NCBI GenBank assembly: GCA_964458935.1 | Contig: CAYWKS010000011.1 | Span: 1-64,000 of the forward strand | Origin: CAYWKS01 sp964458935 | GTDB lineage: Bacteria > Planctomycetota > Phycisphaerae > Phycisphaerales > Zrk34 | Direction: 5' to 3' | Length of the DNA stretch: 64,000 bases | Shown: positions 16,778-25,547 of the stretch, in pieces | Layout: each line of letters begins with the position of its first letter | Numbering within the stretch: the stretch's first letter is position 1 | The notes under the pieces: generated by a model | Seen by the model: only the letters and a program-made list of their open reading frames with translations | Told to the model about the DNA's origin: nothing | The model's database searches: none | Program-made: the position numbers and the translations under genes

Positions 16778-17354
16778 TGTGACGGGGCCGAAGTTGACAA
16801 CCCCTCCCACGCACGGGTCCTGGCTGCAGCGGGCGCGGTGGTTCATCGTGCACCGCCTGCTGCACGCCGACGACTCGCCGCGTCGCATCGCGCGGGGCGT
16901 GGCGCTGGGGCTGTTCATCGCGCTCACGCCGACCTTCGGCATCCAGATCTTCGCCTACTTCCCGATCGCCTACCTGCTCCGGGCCAACCGCGCCGCGGGC
17001 TTCCCCTTCCTCTGGATCACCAACGCGCTGACCCTCGTGCCGATCTACTTCCCCTGCTACTACCTGGGCGCGAAGCTGCTGGCGATGGACCCGTTCGCGC
17101 TGCGGGATGAGCTGACGCAGGTCGAGGGCACCTGGCTGGAGCGGATGCAGTACTTCTGGGAGCTGTCGTTGCGGCACGCGGCGCCGTTGTGGCTGGGCTG
17201 CATGATCGTCGCGGTCATCGTGGCCGGCGCCGGCTACCTCGCGACCACCTGGCTGGTCACGCGGTATCGCCTGCGCAAGTGGGGGTCGGTGATCGTCCCG
17301 ACCCGATCGCTTCAACCGGCGCCCGTGGCCGACGACCGGCGGAGCAACCCGTGA
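16764..17354 (+). CDS. DUF2062 membrane protein
   Basis: The 196-residue protein has the DUF2062 core: SPRRIARGVALGLFIALTPT followed by FGIQIFAYFPIAYLLRANRA and a second helical pair ending with ALTLVPIYFPCYYLG, then a further transmembrane helix near 145-172. These proteins often lie beside envelope glycosyltransferases and their function is not established. It overlaps the GT9 gene by 14 bases and the maf gene by four, so all three are probably translated from one transcript. Confidence 0.8.
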   Translation: MMRFDVTGPKLTTPPTHGSWLQRARWFIVHRLLHADDSPRRIARGVALGLFIALTPTFGIQIFAYFPIAYLLRANRAAGFPFLWITNALTLVPIYFPCYYLGAKLLAMDPFALRDELTQVEGTWLERMQYFWELSLRHAAPLWLGCMIVAVIVAGAGYLATTWLVTRYRLRKWGSVIVPTRSLQPAPVADDRRSNP

Positions 17355-17932
17355 GCGCCCCCGAGGCCCGGCTGATCCTGGCGTCGAGCTCGCCGCGTCG
17401 CGCGGCGTTGCTCCGCGAGGCGGGCATCGCCTTCGAGCAGGTCACCCCGCCGTTCGACGACACGCACGTCGCGCTCGCCGGCGCCCCGCCCCACCGCGCC
17501 GCCGCGGCGCTGGCGTTCCTCAAGGCCGCGACCACCGCCGACCTGCACCCCGGCCGCGTCGCGCTCGGCGCGGATACCATCGCCGTGCTCGGCGATCAAC
17601 AGATCGGCAAGCCGAACGATCGCGAGCACGCCGAGCGGTTGCTGCGGGCGCTGTTCGACCGGGCGCATTCGGTGGTTTCGGCCGTGGCACTGGTGCGCGC
17701 CGGCGAGCCGGAGCACGTGCAGGTGTTTCACGACACCGCGACGGTGCGGATCGAGGCGCCCGGGGCGGATGACCTGCGGGCTTACCTCGACGCCGGGGAA
17801 TGGCGCGGCAAGGCCGGCGGTTATAATCTGGCTGAACTGCAAGACCGCTGGCGTTTCGAGGTGCGCGGTGACCCGACGACCGTGACGGGCCTGCCGATGC
17901 GGCGTTTGCTTGCAGCGTGGAAGACGAGCTAA
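17351..17932 (+). CDS. maf: Maf-family nucleotide pyrophosphatase
   Basis: The 193-residue protein is a Maf/YhdE-type house-cleaning pyrophosphatase that hydrolyses dTTP, UTP or modified nucleotides. The signature LILASSSPRRAALLREAGI, the GADTIAV segment with the catalytic Asp, the GKPNDREHAERLL segment and the C-terminal GKAGGYNLAELQ are all visible. The start is GTG 17351, whose GTGA overlaps the stop of the DUF2062 gene; an upstream extension in the same frame overlaps that gene heavily and is not conserved. Length fits the family. Confidence 0.93.
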   Translation: MSAPEARLILASSSPRRAALLREAGIAFEQVTPPFDDTHVALAGAPPHRAAAALAFLKAATTADLHPGRVALGADTIAVLGDQQIGKPNDREHAERLLRALFDRAHSVVSAVALVRAGEPEHVQVFHDTATVRIEAPGADDLRAYLDAGEWRGKAGGYNLAELQDRWRFEVRGDPTTVTGLPMRRLLAAWKTS

Positions 17933-17984
17933 CCCATCGAGCCCGCGTGTGACCCGCCCGTCGACCCGAACGCGATTGCCCGCC

Positions 17985-19010
17985 ATGATGTCCGGCGCCG
18001 ACCGGTCGGTCGCGGCGCGGCTGTTCCGAGGCGCCGCCGCGTGCGTCGAGCCGTTCTATCGACTCGCCGCGGGCATGCGGAATCGCCGCTACGACGCGGG
18101 CCGCGGCGTGCACCGCGCCCACTGCCCGGTCATCAGCGTGGGCAACCTCACCACCGGGGGCACGGGCAAGACGCCGATGGTCCTCGACCTGGTCGAGCGG
18201 CTGACCCGCGCAGGCCGTGCGCCGGCGATCGTGCTGCGCGGGTACATGGCCGACGCCCGCGCCGGCAGCGACGAGGCGGCGGTCTACGCCGCTCGCCTGC
18301 CCGACGTGCCGGTCGTCGTGAACCCCGACCGGGTGGCCGCGGCGGCACAGGTCCAGCGGGACCACCCGGGCGTGGATGTGATCGTGCTCGACGACGGGTT
18401 TCAGCATCGCCGGCTCGGCCGCGACCTGGACCTGGTGCTGATCGACGCGACGGCGGCGTGGGGATTCGGGCACGTGCTGCCGCGGGGGATGCTCCGCGAG
18501 CCGCCGCATGCGCTGGCCCGCGCCGACGCGGTGATCGTGACGCACGCCGAGGGCCTCGACGCGCCGGGCCGCGCTACCCTGGGCCGGCAGATCGCCCGCT
18601 GGCACGGCGCCGAGCCGATCGCCTGGACCCGGCACGCCTGGGATCGTCTGGTGGACGCGGCGGGCGAGCCCGTCTCGCCGGGGCCGGCGACGCGCGTGCT
18701 GGCGTTCTGCGGGATCGGCAACCCCGACGCCTTTGTCGCCGAAGCCGCCCGCCGGTGCGACGTGATCGACACCGTGGTCTTCGACGACCACCAGGCGTAC
18801 GACGAGGCGGCGATGGCGCGGCTGCGGCGGGCGGCCGAGCAGGCCCGGCCCGACGCCCTGCTGACCACGGAGAAGGATTGGGTTAAGCTTCGGGCGGTGA
18901 GCGACCGGCAGGCGCCGCCGCAGCCGATCTGGCGGCCGGTGCTGGGCCTGGACTACCTCGCCGGCGAGGACGCGGTGTCGCGCCGGCTCGCAGGGATTCG
19001 CCACGGATGA
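17985..19010 (+). CDS. lpxK: Tetraacyldisaccharide 4'-kinase
   Basis: The 341-residue enzyme phosphorylates the 4' position of the lipid A disaccharide at the inner membrane. The Walker A-like loop VGNLTTGGTGKTPMV is the LpxK hallmark, followed by LDDGFQHRRLGRDLDLVLID with the catalytic Asp and histidine, and a C-terminal TTEKDWVKL. An N-terminal amphipathic or membrane-associating segment precedes the loop. I use ATG 17985; GTG 17949 in the same frame is possible. Presence of lpxK means the organism makes lipid A. It lies eight bases before hldE. Confidence 0.93.
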   Translation: MMSGADRSVAARLFRGAAACVEPFYRLAAGMRNRRYDAGRGVHRAHCPVISVGNLTTGGTGKTPMVLDLVERLTRAGRAPAIVLRGYMADARAGSDEAAVYAARLPDVPVVVNPDRVAAAAQVQRDHPGVDVIVLDDGFQHRRLGRDLDLVLIDATAAWGFGHVLPRGMLREPPHALARADAVIVTHAEGLDAPGRATLGRQIARWHGAEPIAWTRHAWDRLVDAAGEPVSPGPATRVLAFCGIGNPDAFVAEAARRCDVIDTVVFDDHQAYDEAAMARLRRAAEQARPDALLTTEKDWVKLRAVSDRQAPPQPIWRPVLGLDYLAGEDAVSRRLAGIRHG

Positions 19011-19017
19011 GCCAAGC

Positions 19018-20520
19018 ATGAACGAACTGATCCGCATCCTCGACGCCTGGAGCCGACCGCACGTCGTGGTGGTCGGCGACTTCATGCTGGACCGCTACAC
19101 GTACGGCAACGCCGAGCGGCTGAGCCCCGATGCGCCGGTGCCGGTGCTGCACGTCCAGCGGACCGATTCGCGCCCGGGTGGCGCGGCGAACGTCGCGCTG
19201 TGCCTGCACGCCCTGAACTGCCGCGTCACGTGCCTGGGCATGACCGGCGACGATGAAGCCGGCCGCGTCATGCGCCGCTACCTCCAACACGAAGGCTGCG
19301 ACGCCTCGGGCCTGATCGTCGACCCGCTGCGGCCGACGACCGTGAAGCAGTCGCTGGTCGGCCTGGCCCAGCACCGCCACCCCCAGAAGATGTTCCGCCT
19401 CGACTACGAGGACAGCGGGTTCGTCGACGACGCGGTCGCCCAGCAACTGCTCGACCGGGCCGACGGCCTGCTCAGCGACGCCGACGTGCTCTGCCTCGAG
19501 GACTACAACAAGGGCCTGCTCAGCCCGGCGGTGTGCGCGAAGCTGATCGAGCTGGCCAACCAGCGGGGCGTGCCGGTGCTGGTGGACCCCGCGGCGACCG
19601 CCGACTACAGCAAGTACCGCGGCGCGACCTGCATCACGCCCAACCGCACCGAGGCGGAGTTGGTCACCGGTGGCCGGGCCGACGACGAAGCGGCGATCGG
19701 CGAGATGGCGCGACACCTCGCCGAGTCGCTGGCGTGCGAGGCGGTCGTGCTCACGCTGGATCGGCACGGGGCGGTGCTCATGCAGCGCGGCGCCGAGCCG
19801 CGGTGCGTGCCGACCGTGGCCCGCCACGTGTACGACGTGACCGGCGCCGGTGACATGGTGCTGGCGGCGCTGGCCGCGGCGCGGGGCAACGGCGCCGACT
19901 GGCTCACCGCGGTCCGCATGGCCAACCTCGCCGCCGGGCTCGAGGTCGAGCGGTTCGGGATCGTGCCGATCACCCTCGACGAGGTGCTCATCGCGGCGCT
20001 GCGGGCGGAGTTGGGCGGGTCCAAGGTCCGCACGCCCGAACAGCTCCGCCCCGAGGTCGAAGCCTGGCGCCGGCAGGGCCGATCCATCGCCTTCACCAAC
20101 GGCTGCTTCGACGTGCTGCACACCGGGCACGTGCACCTGCTCCGCGGGGCCAAGGCGACCGGCGACCTGCTCGTGCTCGCGGTCAACAACGACGCGTCGA
20201 TCCGCCGCCTCAAGGGGCCCGAGCGGCCCATCCTCCCCGAGCACGACCGCGTGGAGATGCTCGCCGAGCTGCAGAGCGTCGACTACGTCGTGCTCTTCGG
20301 AGGCGACGCCGACTACCAGGGCGGCGAGCTCGATACCCCCCAACCCCTCCTGCGCGCCCTCAAGCCCGACGTGCTCGTCAAGGGCGGACAGTACGCCCAC
20401 GAGCAAGTGGTCGGCCACGAGATCGTCGACGAATATGGCGGCCGGATCGTCACGATCCCCCACGTCGAAGGACGCAGCACCACCCAGATCGTCCAACGCA
20501 TCCGCGGCGAAGATGGATGA
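19018..20520 (+). CDS. hldE: Bifunctional heptose 7-phosphate kinase / heptose 1-phosphate adenylyltransferase
   Basis: The 500-residue fusion makes ADP-heptose for LPS core. Residues 1-340 are a PfkB/ribokinase-type kinase: VVVGDFMLDRYTYG, RPGGAANVALCLHAL and the anion hole VTGAGDMV. Residues about 355-500 are the cytidylyltransferase-like half: FTNGCFDVLHTGHVHLLRGA with the HxGH motif and LKGPERPILPEHDR. Full length and order are as in E. coli HldE. GmhA/GmhB and HldD are not in the window. It closes the envelope gene run started at 13874. Confidence 0.96.
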   Translation: MNELIRILDAWSRPHVVVVGDFMLDRYTYGNAERLSPDAPVPVLHVQRTDSRPGGAANVALCLHALNCRVTCLGMTGDDEAGRVMRRYLQHEGCDASGLIVDPLRPTTVKQSLVGLAQHRHPQKMFRLDYEDSGFVDDAVAQQLLDRADGLLSDADVLCLEDYNKGLLSPAVCAKLIELANQRGVPVLVDPAATADYSKYRGATCITPNRTEAELVTGGRADDEAAIGEMARHLAESLACEAVVLTLDRHGAVLMQRGAEPRCVPTVARHVYDVTGAGDMVLAALAAARGNGADWLTAVRMANLAAGLEVERFGIVPITLDEVLIAALRAELGGSKVRTPEQLRPEVEAWRRQGRSIAFTNGCFDVLHTGHVHLLRGAKATGDLLVLAVNNDASIRRLKGPERPILPEHDRVEMLAELQSVDYVVLFGGDADYQGGELDTPQPLLRALKPDVLVKGGQYAHEQVVGHEIVDEYGGRIVTIPHVEGRSTTQIVQRIRGEDG

Positions 20521-20595
20521 TCACCCCCAAGCGAGCCGACCCGGTACTCGCACGAACCGGGCACGCACTCACCCCCACCCCACCCGCGGGCGGCA

Positions 20596-21375
20596 TCATG
20601 CCTCGCCATCGAACGCGTAGCCGAACGACTCGATATCGCGTTGGTAGAAATCGGCGGCGATCGCGGCGGTCCGATCCGTGTAGTAGCTTCGGTAGTCGCT
20701 GGCCTTGTCGCGGGTCTTGTTCCGGACGGTCAGTTCCGCGTCAACACCGAGCCGGGACCGCACGTGTTCAAAGCCTTGCGCGATGCTTTCGACCTGGCCG
20801 ACGTAGTCCATGAGGTTCCGACCGGTCCGGGGGCAGTCGAGGAAGTCGCTCTGCGGGCGGAAGTGGATGTAGGAGCGGATGTGGTCGGCGCCGAGCCCGT
20901 CGCGGACGAAGACCTCGAAGCCGTCGTAGGGGGCAAGGTGGGCCTTGGCCCAACGCTTGTCGGCGGGTGTGACCCCGCCTTGCTGGAGGAAGTGGTAGGC
21001 CGAGGCCAGCCGATCCCACGGATTGCGGACGAACGCGAACTTGAAGTAGCGGTTGAACCGGGCCGTCCCGAAGATCATCCGGTACTTCCACGCTTCGAGG
21101 TGACCGCCGCCGTAGTTGCCGAACAGCGCGTGCGCGATCGCTCGGGTGGCGCACTTGGGCACCCGGACGAAGATGGCCTGGAGACGATGAAAACCATCGA
21201 GCGAGTAGCCGGCCTCGTCGACGCCGGGGCCCTGAAGGGCGCGGAGATAGCCCAGCTCGCCCGGCGCCAGCGCACGCAGCATCGCCATGTACACCGCGGG
21301 CGGCATCCGCGCCGCAAGCCGGTCGGGGACGCTCCGGTACAGTCGCTGTCTGTACTTGCCTAATGCCATGGCCAT
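20596..21375 (-). CDS. Carbohydrate sulfotransferase family protein
   Basis: The 259-residue protein has the PAPS-binding elements of the sulfotransferase-2 family: the 5'-phosphosulfate loop IFVRVPKCATRAI and the 3'-phosphate motif FAFVRNPWDRLASAYHF with the Arg and Ser. The DYVGQVESIAQGFEHV segment matches the C-terminal helix of chondroitin-type sulfotransferases. It is expected to sulfate a sugar polymer. Start at 21375 or 21369 is uncertain; no good ribosome site is seen. It lies 111 bases downstream of ftsI on the same strand, and the window also encodes a sulfatase elsewhere (49871). The acceptor is unknown. Confidence 0.82.
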   Translation of the reverse strand: MAMALGKYRQRLYRSVPDRLAARMPPAVYMAMLRALAPGELGYLRALQGPGVDEAGYSLDGFHRLQAIFVRVPKCATRAIAHALFGNYGGGHLEAWKYRMIFGTARFNRYFKFAFVRNPWDRLASAYHFLQQGGVTPADKRWAKAHLAPYDGFEVFVRDGLGADHIRSYIHFRPQSDFLDCPRTGRNLMDYVGQVESIAQGFEHVRSRLGVDAELTVRNKTRDKASDYRSYYTDRTAAIAADFYQRDIESFGYAFDGEA

Positions 21376-21486
21376 GACGATCCGTCGGGCACCCCGGGCG
21401 GGGTGACGTTGCGGCGGCATTCTATACCGGGCCCGCGAAGCCGCGGCGGGCAGCCGGCCCGTGCGGGGCACGTCGTCCCTGCCCGA

Positions 21487-23244
21487 TCAGTCGGCGTAAC
21501 GGGCGAAGCGCGTGACCGGCTGCGCGCTGGATTCGTCCTCAACATCGGGGGGGACGGCGAGATACTCGAGCGTCTGCTCGACGATCTGTTTGGCAGCGGG
21601 CGCGGCGACGATCCCGCCGTAGTGGCCGATCGACTTGTCGGGCCGATGCACGGAAACGACGACCACGATCCGGGGACGGTTGAGCGGGGCGCCGCAGATG
21701 AAGCTGGCGGTGTAGGCGTCGGGGATGTACCCGCCGCGGACGCGATCGGGGACCTGTGCCGTGCCGGTCTTGCCCCAGATGCGGTACTTGTCGGACTGGG
21801 CCTTGCGGCCGGTGCCCTCGGTGACGACGCGGCGGAGCGTGCGGCGGGTGGCGTCGGCGATGTCGGCATCAAGAACGGGGGTGAACATCGGGGCGTCGGC
21901 GTCGCGGGCGAGGATGGCGGGCTTGGCGGCGAGACCGCCGTTGGCAAAGGCGCTGAGCGCCTGGGCAAGCTGCAGCGGCGTCACGGCGATCTCCTGGCCC
22001 ATCGGCACACTCGTCACCGAATAATGGTTCCAGCGATGCAGCGGGTTGACGATACCGGGCGACTCGCCGGGCAGGCCGGACCCCGGCGGCGTGCCGAACC
22101 CGAAGCGTCGCACCGCCTGGTACATGCGTTCGGCGCCGAGTCGCTGGCCGACCTTCGCCATGCCGATGTTCGAGCTGTTGACCAGCACACCGGACCACGT
22201 GAGCGTGCCGTGGCCGTGGGCGTCGTGGAGGCGGCGGCCGCCGGAGGTCACGAAGAAGCCGGCTTCCGTGCAGTCGATCTTCTCGTCGGGGTCGGCGACG
22301 CCGGCTTCGGTGGCCGCGGCGTGAATGAAGGGCTTGAAGACCGAGCCGGGCTCGTAAGCGTCGGTGACGCTGCGGTTGCGGCGAACATCGGCGGGCGGCT
22401 CGCCGCCCAGCCGCGGATCGAAGGCGGGGTAGTTGGCCATGGCGAGGATCTGGCCGCTCGCCGGGTCGAGCACGACGCAGTCGCCGCGCGGCGCGTTGTA
22501 CTTGCGGCAGGCTTCGGCCAACGCCCGCTCGGCGATCGCCTGGATCATCGCGTCGAGGCTGAGGCGGACGCTCTCGCCGTGCTCGGGCGGCCGGTAGTCG
22601 TTGGGGTCCATCCAGACGGGCCGGCGGCGCGCGTCGCGCAGGTAGGCGATGCGGCCGGCGGCGCCGCTGAGCCGACGGTTGTAAGCGTACTCCAGCCCTT
22701 CAAGGCCGGTGTGATCGATGCCCACGAACCCGATGACCTGGCCGGCGAGCGGGCCCTGCGGGTAGGCGCGGACCAGCCGCTCATCGAGCCCGACCGCGTG
22801 GCGGTCGAACCGGCGGACCTCGGGGAGGTGCCGGCGGTCGATCAGTGGGTCGACGACGACATAGCGGCTGTCGACGCGGCCGCCGATGAGCTGGTCGATC
22901 CGCGCCGGGTCGTCCCCGGTCAGCCGGGCCAGTTGGATCGCGAATCGCTGATGATCTTCGATGAGCTGCGGATCGACGAAGAGCTTGTAGCCAACCTCGG
23001 AAACCGCAAGGGTGCGACCCTTGCGGTCGAGCAGCGCGCCGCGGCGGGCGATGAGCGGAGCGCGGCTCTCGCGCGAGCCGGCCGCGGAGGCCAGGCGATC
23101 AGGCGGGCGGTGCTGCAACTGCACGACACGCCCGATCAGCCCCAGCAGCGCCACCGTCAGGCCCACCGCCACCACGCGGCCGATCAGCAACGACCGGTCG
23201 AGCTGGCGCTGGCGCGGATCGACAATGGCGCGCGGGCCCATCAC
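21487..23244 (-). CDS. ftsI: Septal peptidoglycan transpeptidase (PBP3/FtsI)
   Basis: The 585-residue class B penicillin-binding protein crosslinks septal peptidoglycan. One N-terminal transmembrane helix lies at about 21-43; a pedestal domain follows with RGALLDRKGRTLA. The transpeptidase domain carries S301-V-F-K304 (EPGSVFKPF), S357-S-N and K492-T-G. It has no PASTA repeats. The start overlaps the stop of the ftsL-like gene by four bases (ATGA), placing it in the rsmH-LysM-ftsL-ftsI transcript. The C-terminal extension after the domain is short. Murein genes that usually follow (murE, murF) are absent; a sulfotransferase follows instead. Confidence 0.94.
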   Translation of the reverse strand: MMGPRAIVDPRQRQLDRSLLIGRVVAVGLTVALLGLIGRVVQLQHRPPDRLASAAGSRESRAPLIARRGALLDRKGRTLAVSEVGYKLFVDPQLIEDHQRFAIQLARLTGDDPARIDQLIGGRVDSRYVVVDPLIDRRHLPEVRRFDRHAVGLDERLVRAYPQGPLAGQVIGFVGIDHTGLEGLEYAYNRRLSGAAGRIAYLRDARRRPVWMDPNDYRPPEHGESVRLSLDAMIQAIAERALAEACRKYNAPRGDCVVLDPASGQILAMANYPAFDPRLGGEPPADVRRNRSVTDAYEPGSVFKPFIHAAATEAGVADPDEKIDCTEAGFFVTSGGRRLHDAHGHGTLTWSGVLVNSSNIGMAKVGQRLGAERMYQAVRRFGFGTPPGSGLPGESPGIVNPLHRWNHYSVTSVPMGQEIAVTPLQLAQALSAFANGGLAAKPAILARDADAPMFTPVLDADIADATRRTLRRVVTEGTGRKAQSDKYRIWGKTGTAQVPDRVRGGYIPDAYTASFICGAPLNRPRIVVVVSVHRPDKSIGHYGGIVAAPAAKQIVEQTLEYLAVPPDVEDESSAQPVTRFARYAD

Positions 23245-23552
23245 GGCAGCCTCGACTCCTCGTCGGGGTCGTCGGGTCCGCGCACGACGCGCGTGGTCGG
23301 CCGGTCGTCGAACTCGGGCACCGCCGGCTCAAAGGCCAGACGCGTCGCACCCAGCCGCCGCTTCAGGTAGTCCGGCGTGGTCAGGGCCGCGGCTTGGGCC
23401 TGCGCCCGCCACAGGTGACGCTCCAGTTGACGCGATTGCGCCTTCGCGTTCGCCAGGTCGTTTGCCAGCACCAGCCGCTCGTGGCGCAGCATCAGCAGCG
23501 TCCCGGCAAGGACCACAGCGAACCCGGTCAACGTGACGAGCTTGAGGTACAT
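23241..23552 (-). CDS. ftsL: FtsL-like divisome membrane protein
   Basis: The 103-residue protein has one N-terminal transmembrane helix (LVTLTGFAVVLAGTLLMLRH) followed by a short coiled-coil region (ERLVLANDLANAKAQSRQLE) and a proline/aspartate-rich tail. Size, topology and position immediately before ftsI with a four-base overlap are as expected of FtsL, which scaffolds FtsB, FtsQ and FtsI. FtsL diverges too far to be recognised by motif, so the call rests on topology and context. Confidence 0.65.
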   Translation of the reverse strand: MYLKLVTLTGFAVVLAGTLLMLRHERLVLANDLANAKAQSRQLERHLWRAQAQAAALTTPDYLKRRLGATRLAFEPAVPEFDDRPTTRVVRGPDDPDEESRLP

Positions 23553-23565
23553 GCGATCTACCGAA

Positions 23566-24462
23566 TCAGTCGGGCACGACGATCTCGACCCCGGCGATCA
23601 GGCGATCGGGGTCGTCGATCTTGTCGGTGTTCATCTGGTAAAGCTCCTGCCACTTGCGCGAGGTGCCCATGAACTGCTGGGCCAGCTCCGTGAGGGTGTC
23701 GCCCTTGCGGATGGCGTAGGTCTTGGTGCGGGCCGGCGTCGCTGCGCGATCGGCGCGCGGCGCGACCGCTTCACGCGCCGCGGCGCCGGCGGGGGTCCGC
23801 CGCATGGGGATGAGGATGCGCACCCCGCTGCGCAGCGCGTTGGGCGAAGGGATGATTTCGCGGGGGTTGGCCTCATAGATCGTCCGCCAGTAGGCGCCGT
23901 GGCCGTAGTAGTCGCGGGCGATGGTGGTGAGCGTCTCGCCGCGGGCGACGTGGTGGTAGCGGTCGCCGGGGTTCTGCCGCGGGGGCTGGGGTTCGGGCAT
24001 GCGCTGGACGAGCCGATCGACCTCGGGCTGAGGCGAGGGCTGGCCTTGCGTGGTGTGCGGGGCGGGGTTGGGATGAGGCCGGGGCCGGGGCTGGCGATGC
24101 GGCTGGGGTCGGGGCGGGGTTTCGGGGGACCGGGGGGGCTGGGCTTGGGTGCGGTTGAGGCGCCAGATGCCATGGTCGGCCGGGTCGTGCGGCGGCGGGC
24201 TCTGATCGCGGTCGTCGAGCAGCCGCACACCGTCGCGGCCGTCGCGGTTCTCGCCGCGCGGCTCGGGCAGCGGGCCCCGACGTTCGGCGAACTGCGTCGA
24301 GCCGGTCAGGCTCGGATCGTTGGCCGGTCCGGCGGCGTGGTGGTCGAGCTGATGGGCGGGGTTGCCGCGTTCGGCGACGGAGAGGTGATCGGAGATGAGC
24401 ACGCCGATGGCGAGGATGACCCCGAGCCCGACGAGCAAGCCGATTTTCGTTTCCCTGGTCAT
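23566..24462 (-). CDS. Membrane-anchored protein with two LysM domains
   Basis: The 298-residue protein has an N-terminal transmembrane anchor (residues 6-22, GLLVGLGVILAIGVLIS), a long proline/arginine/histidine-rich periplasmic linker to about 165, and two LysM domains. The first starts YHHVARGETLTTIARDYYG, the second YAIRKGDTLTELAQQFMG; both end in the typical (V/I)xI-P strand. LysM binds peptidoglycan glycan strands. I start it at 24462 where the membrane segment begins. It is inserted between rsmH and the ftsL-like gene, suggesting a division or cell-wall-associated role. Confidence 0.85.
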   Translation of the reverse strand: MTRETKIGLLVGLGVILAIGVLISDHLSVAERGNPAHQLDHHAAGPANDPSLTGSTQFAERRGPLPEPRGENRDGRDGVRLLDDRDQSPPPHDPADHGIWRLNRTQAQPPRSPETPPRPQPHRQPRPRPHPNPAPHTTQGQPSPQPEVDRLVQRMPEPQPPRQNPGDRYHHVARGETLTTIARDYYGHGAYWRTIYEANPREIIPSPNALRSGVRILIPMRRTPAGAAAREAVAPRADRAATPARTKTYAIRKGDTLTELAQQFMGTSRKWQELYQMNTDKIDDPDRLIAGVEIVVPD

Positions 24463-24517
24463 GTCGTTCCGTCCGTGGCTGAGAGGTCGCGTCAGTCCGT
24501 GACGCGCGGGCATCAGT

Positions 24518-25492
24518 TTACCGGATTCCCGGGCCCGACGCGCGAGCGCCGGCGGGGTCGTCCGCTTCGGTCGGCCAGCGGATCGCCCTCAGCTTGGCCG
24601 ACCGGCTGCGCGGGTTGACGCACCGCTCGGCCTCGTCGGGCCGCAGGGGCTTGGCCGTCAGCAACTCGGCGCCCCGCTCGCGGGCGTACGACCGGAACGT
24701 CTGCTTCACCGCGCGATCCTCGAGCGAGTGGAAGCTGATCACGACCGCTCGCCCGCCGGGGCTGAGCAGTTCCGGCAGCGATGCCAGCAACGCCTGCAAC
24801 CGACCGAGCTCGTCGTTCACGGCGATCCGCAGCGCCATGAACGTGCGCGTCGCTGGATGAATCCGCTGCCGCCTGCCCTGGGGTCCGTATGCCGCTGCGC
24901 ACAGTTCCGCCAGTTGCCTTGTCGTCTTGATCGGCTCGCGGCGTCGCGCGTCGACAATTTTTCGCGCGATGCGGCGGCTCAACCGTTCCTCGCCCAATTC
25001 ATAGATCATGTCCGCCAGGTTCGGCTCGCGCATGCCGTTGACCAGGTCCGCCGCCGTCGTGCCCGCCGTCGGGTCCAGCCGCATGTCCAGCGGTCCGTCG
25101 GCGGTGAAGCTCAACCCCCGCAGGGGGTCGTCCATCTGCGTCGATGCGAAACCCAGGTCGGCCAGCACCAGGTCCGCGTCGTTGAGGCCGAGGCGGTCGA
25201 GCACCTCGCGCGCCCGCGCAAAGTCTGCGTGTTCGAGGTCGATCGCGACCGGCGCGGCGGCCAGCCGCTCACGTGCGAACGCCACGTTGCCCGGGTCGAG
25301 GTCGAGGCCGACGTAGCGGCCGCCCGGCCCGAGGCGCGGCGCGATGGCCGCGGCGTGGCCTGCCCGGCCCACCGTCGCATCCACGCACACCTGACCGGGT
25401 TGCGGGTCGAGCAGACGCAACACCGCCTCGAGCAGGACCGGCTGGTGGCCGGGCGCGGCGGCGGGGTCGGGCACGGGCGGTGGCGCGGGCAT
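24518..25492 (-). CDS. rsmH: 16S rRNA (cytosine1402-N4)-methyltransferase
   Basis: The 324-residue protein is RsmH (MraW), which methylates C1402 in the ribosomal P site. Recognisable are GHQPVLLEAVLRLLDP, the SAM-binding VDATVGRAGHAAAI, the LADLGFASTQMDDP active-site segment, GERLSRR-like EERLSRRIARKIVDA and the C-terminal VVISFHSLEDRAVKQ. It begins the dcw-type cluster; mraZ, usually before it, is absent, and the adjacent divergent gene is unrelated. AAAGGAGG lies about 13 bases upstream of the ATG, slightly far. Confidence 0.95.
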   Translation of the reverse strand: MPAPPPVPDPAAAPGHQPVLLEAVLRLLDPQPGQVCVDATVGRAGHAAAIAPRLGPGGRYVGLDLDPGNVAFARERLAAAPVAIDLEHADFARAREVLDRLGLNDADLVLADLGFASTQMDDPLRGLSFTADGPLDMRLDPTAGTTAADLVNGMREPNLADMIYELGEERLSRRIARKIVDARRREPIKTTRQLAELCAAAYGPQGRRQRIHPATRTFMALRIAVNDELGRLQALLASLPELLSPGGRAVVISFHSLEDRAVKQTFRSYARERGAELLTAKPLRPDEAERCVNPRSRSAKLRAIRWPTEADDPAGARASGPGIR

Positions 25493-25534
25493 GCGGGTCA
25501 GCGGGCCTCCTTTAGATGACGCATCCGCTCATGC

Positions 25535-25540
25535 TACAAT
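25535..25540 (+). promoter_or_regulatory. Leaderless-type -10 element before the zinc-ribbon gene
   Basis: TACAAT ends seven bases before ATG 25548, with no Shine-Dalgarno sequence in between. TTTAGA 18 bp upstream may be the -35. The predicted transcription start coincides with the start codon. Confidence 0.55.
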
Positions 25541-25547
25541 CCGAATC

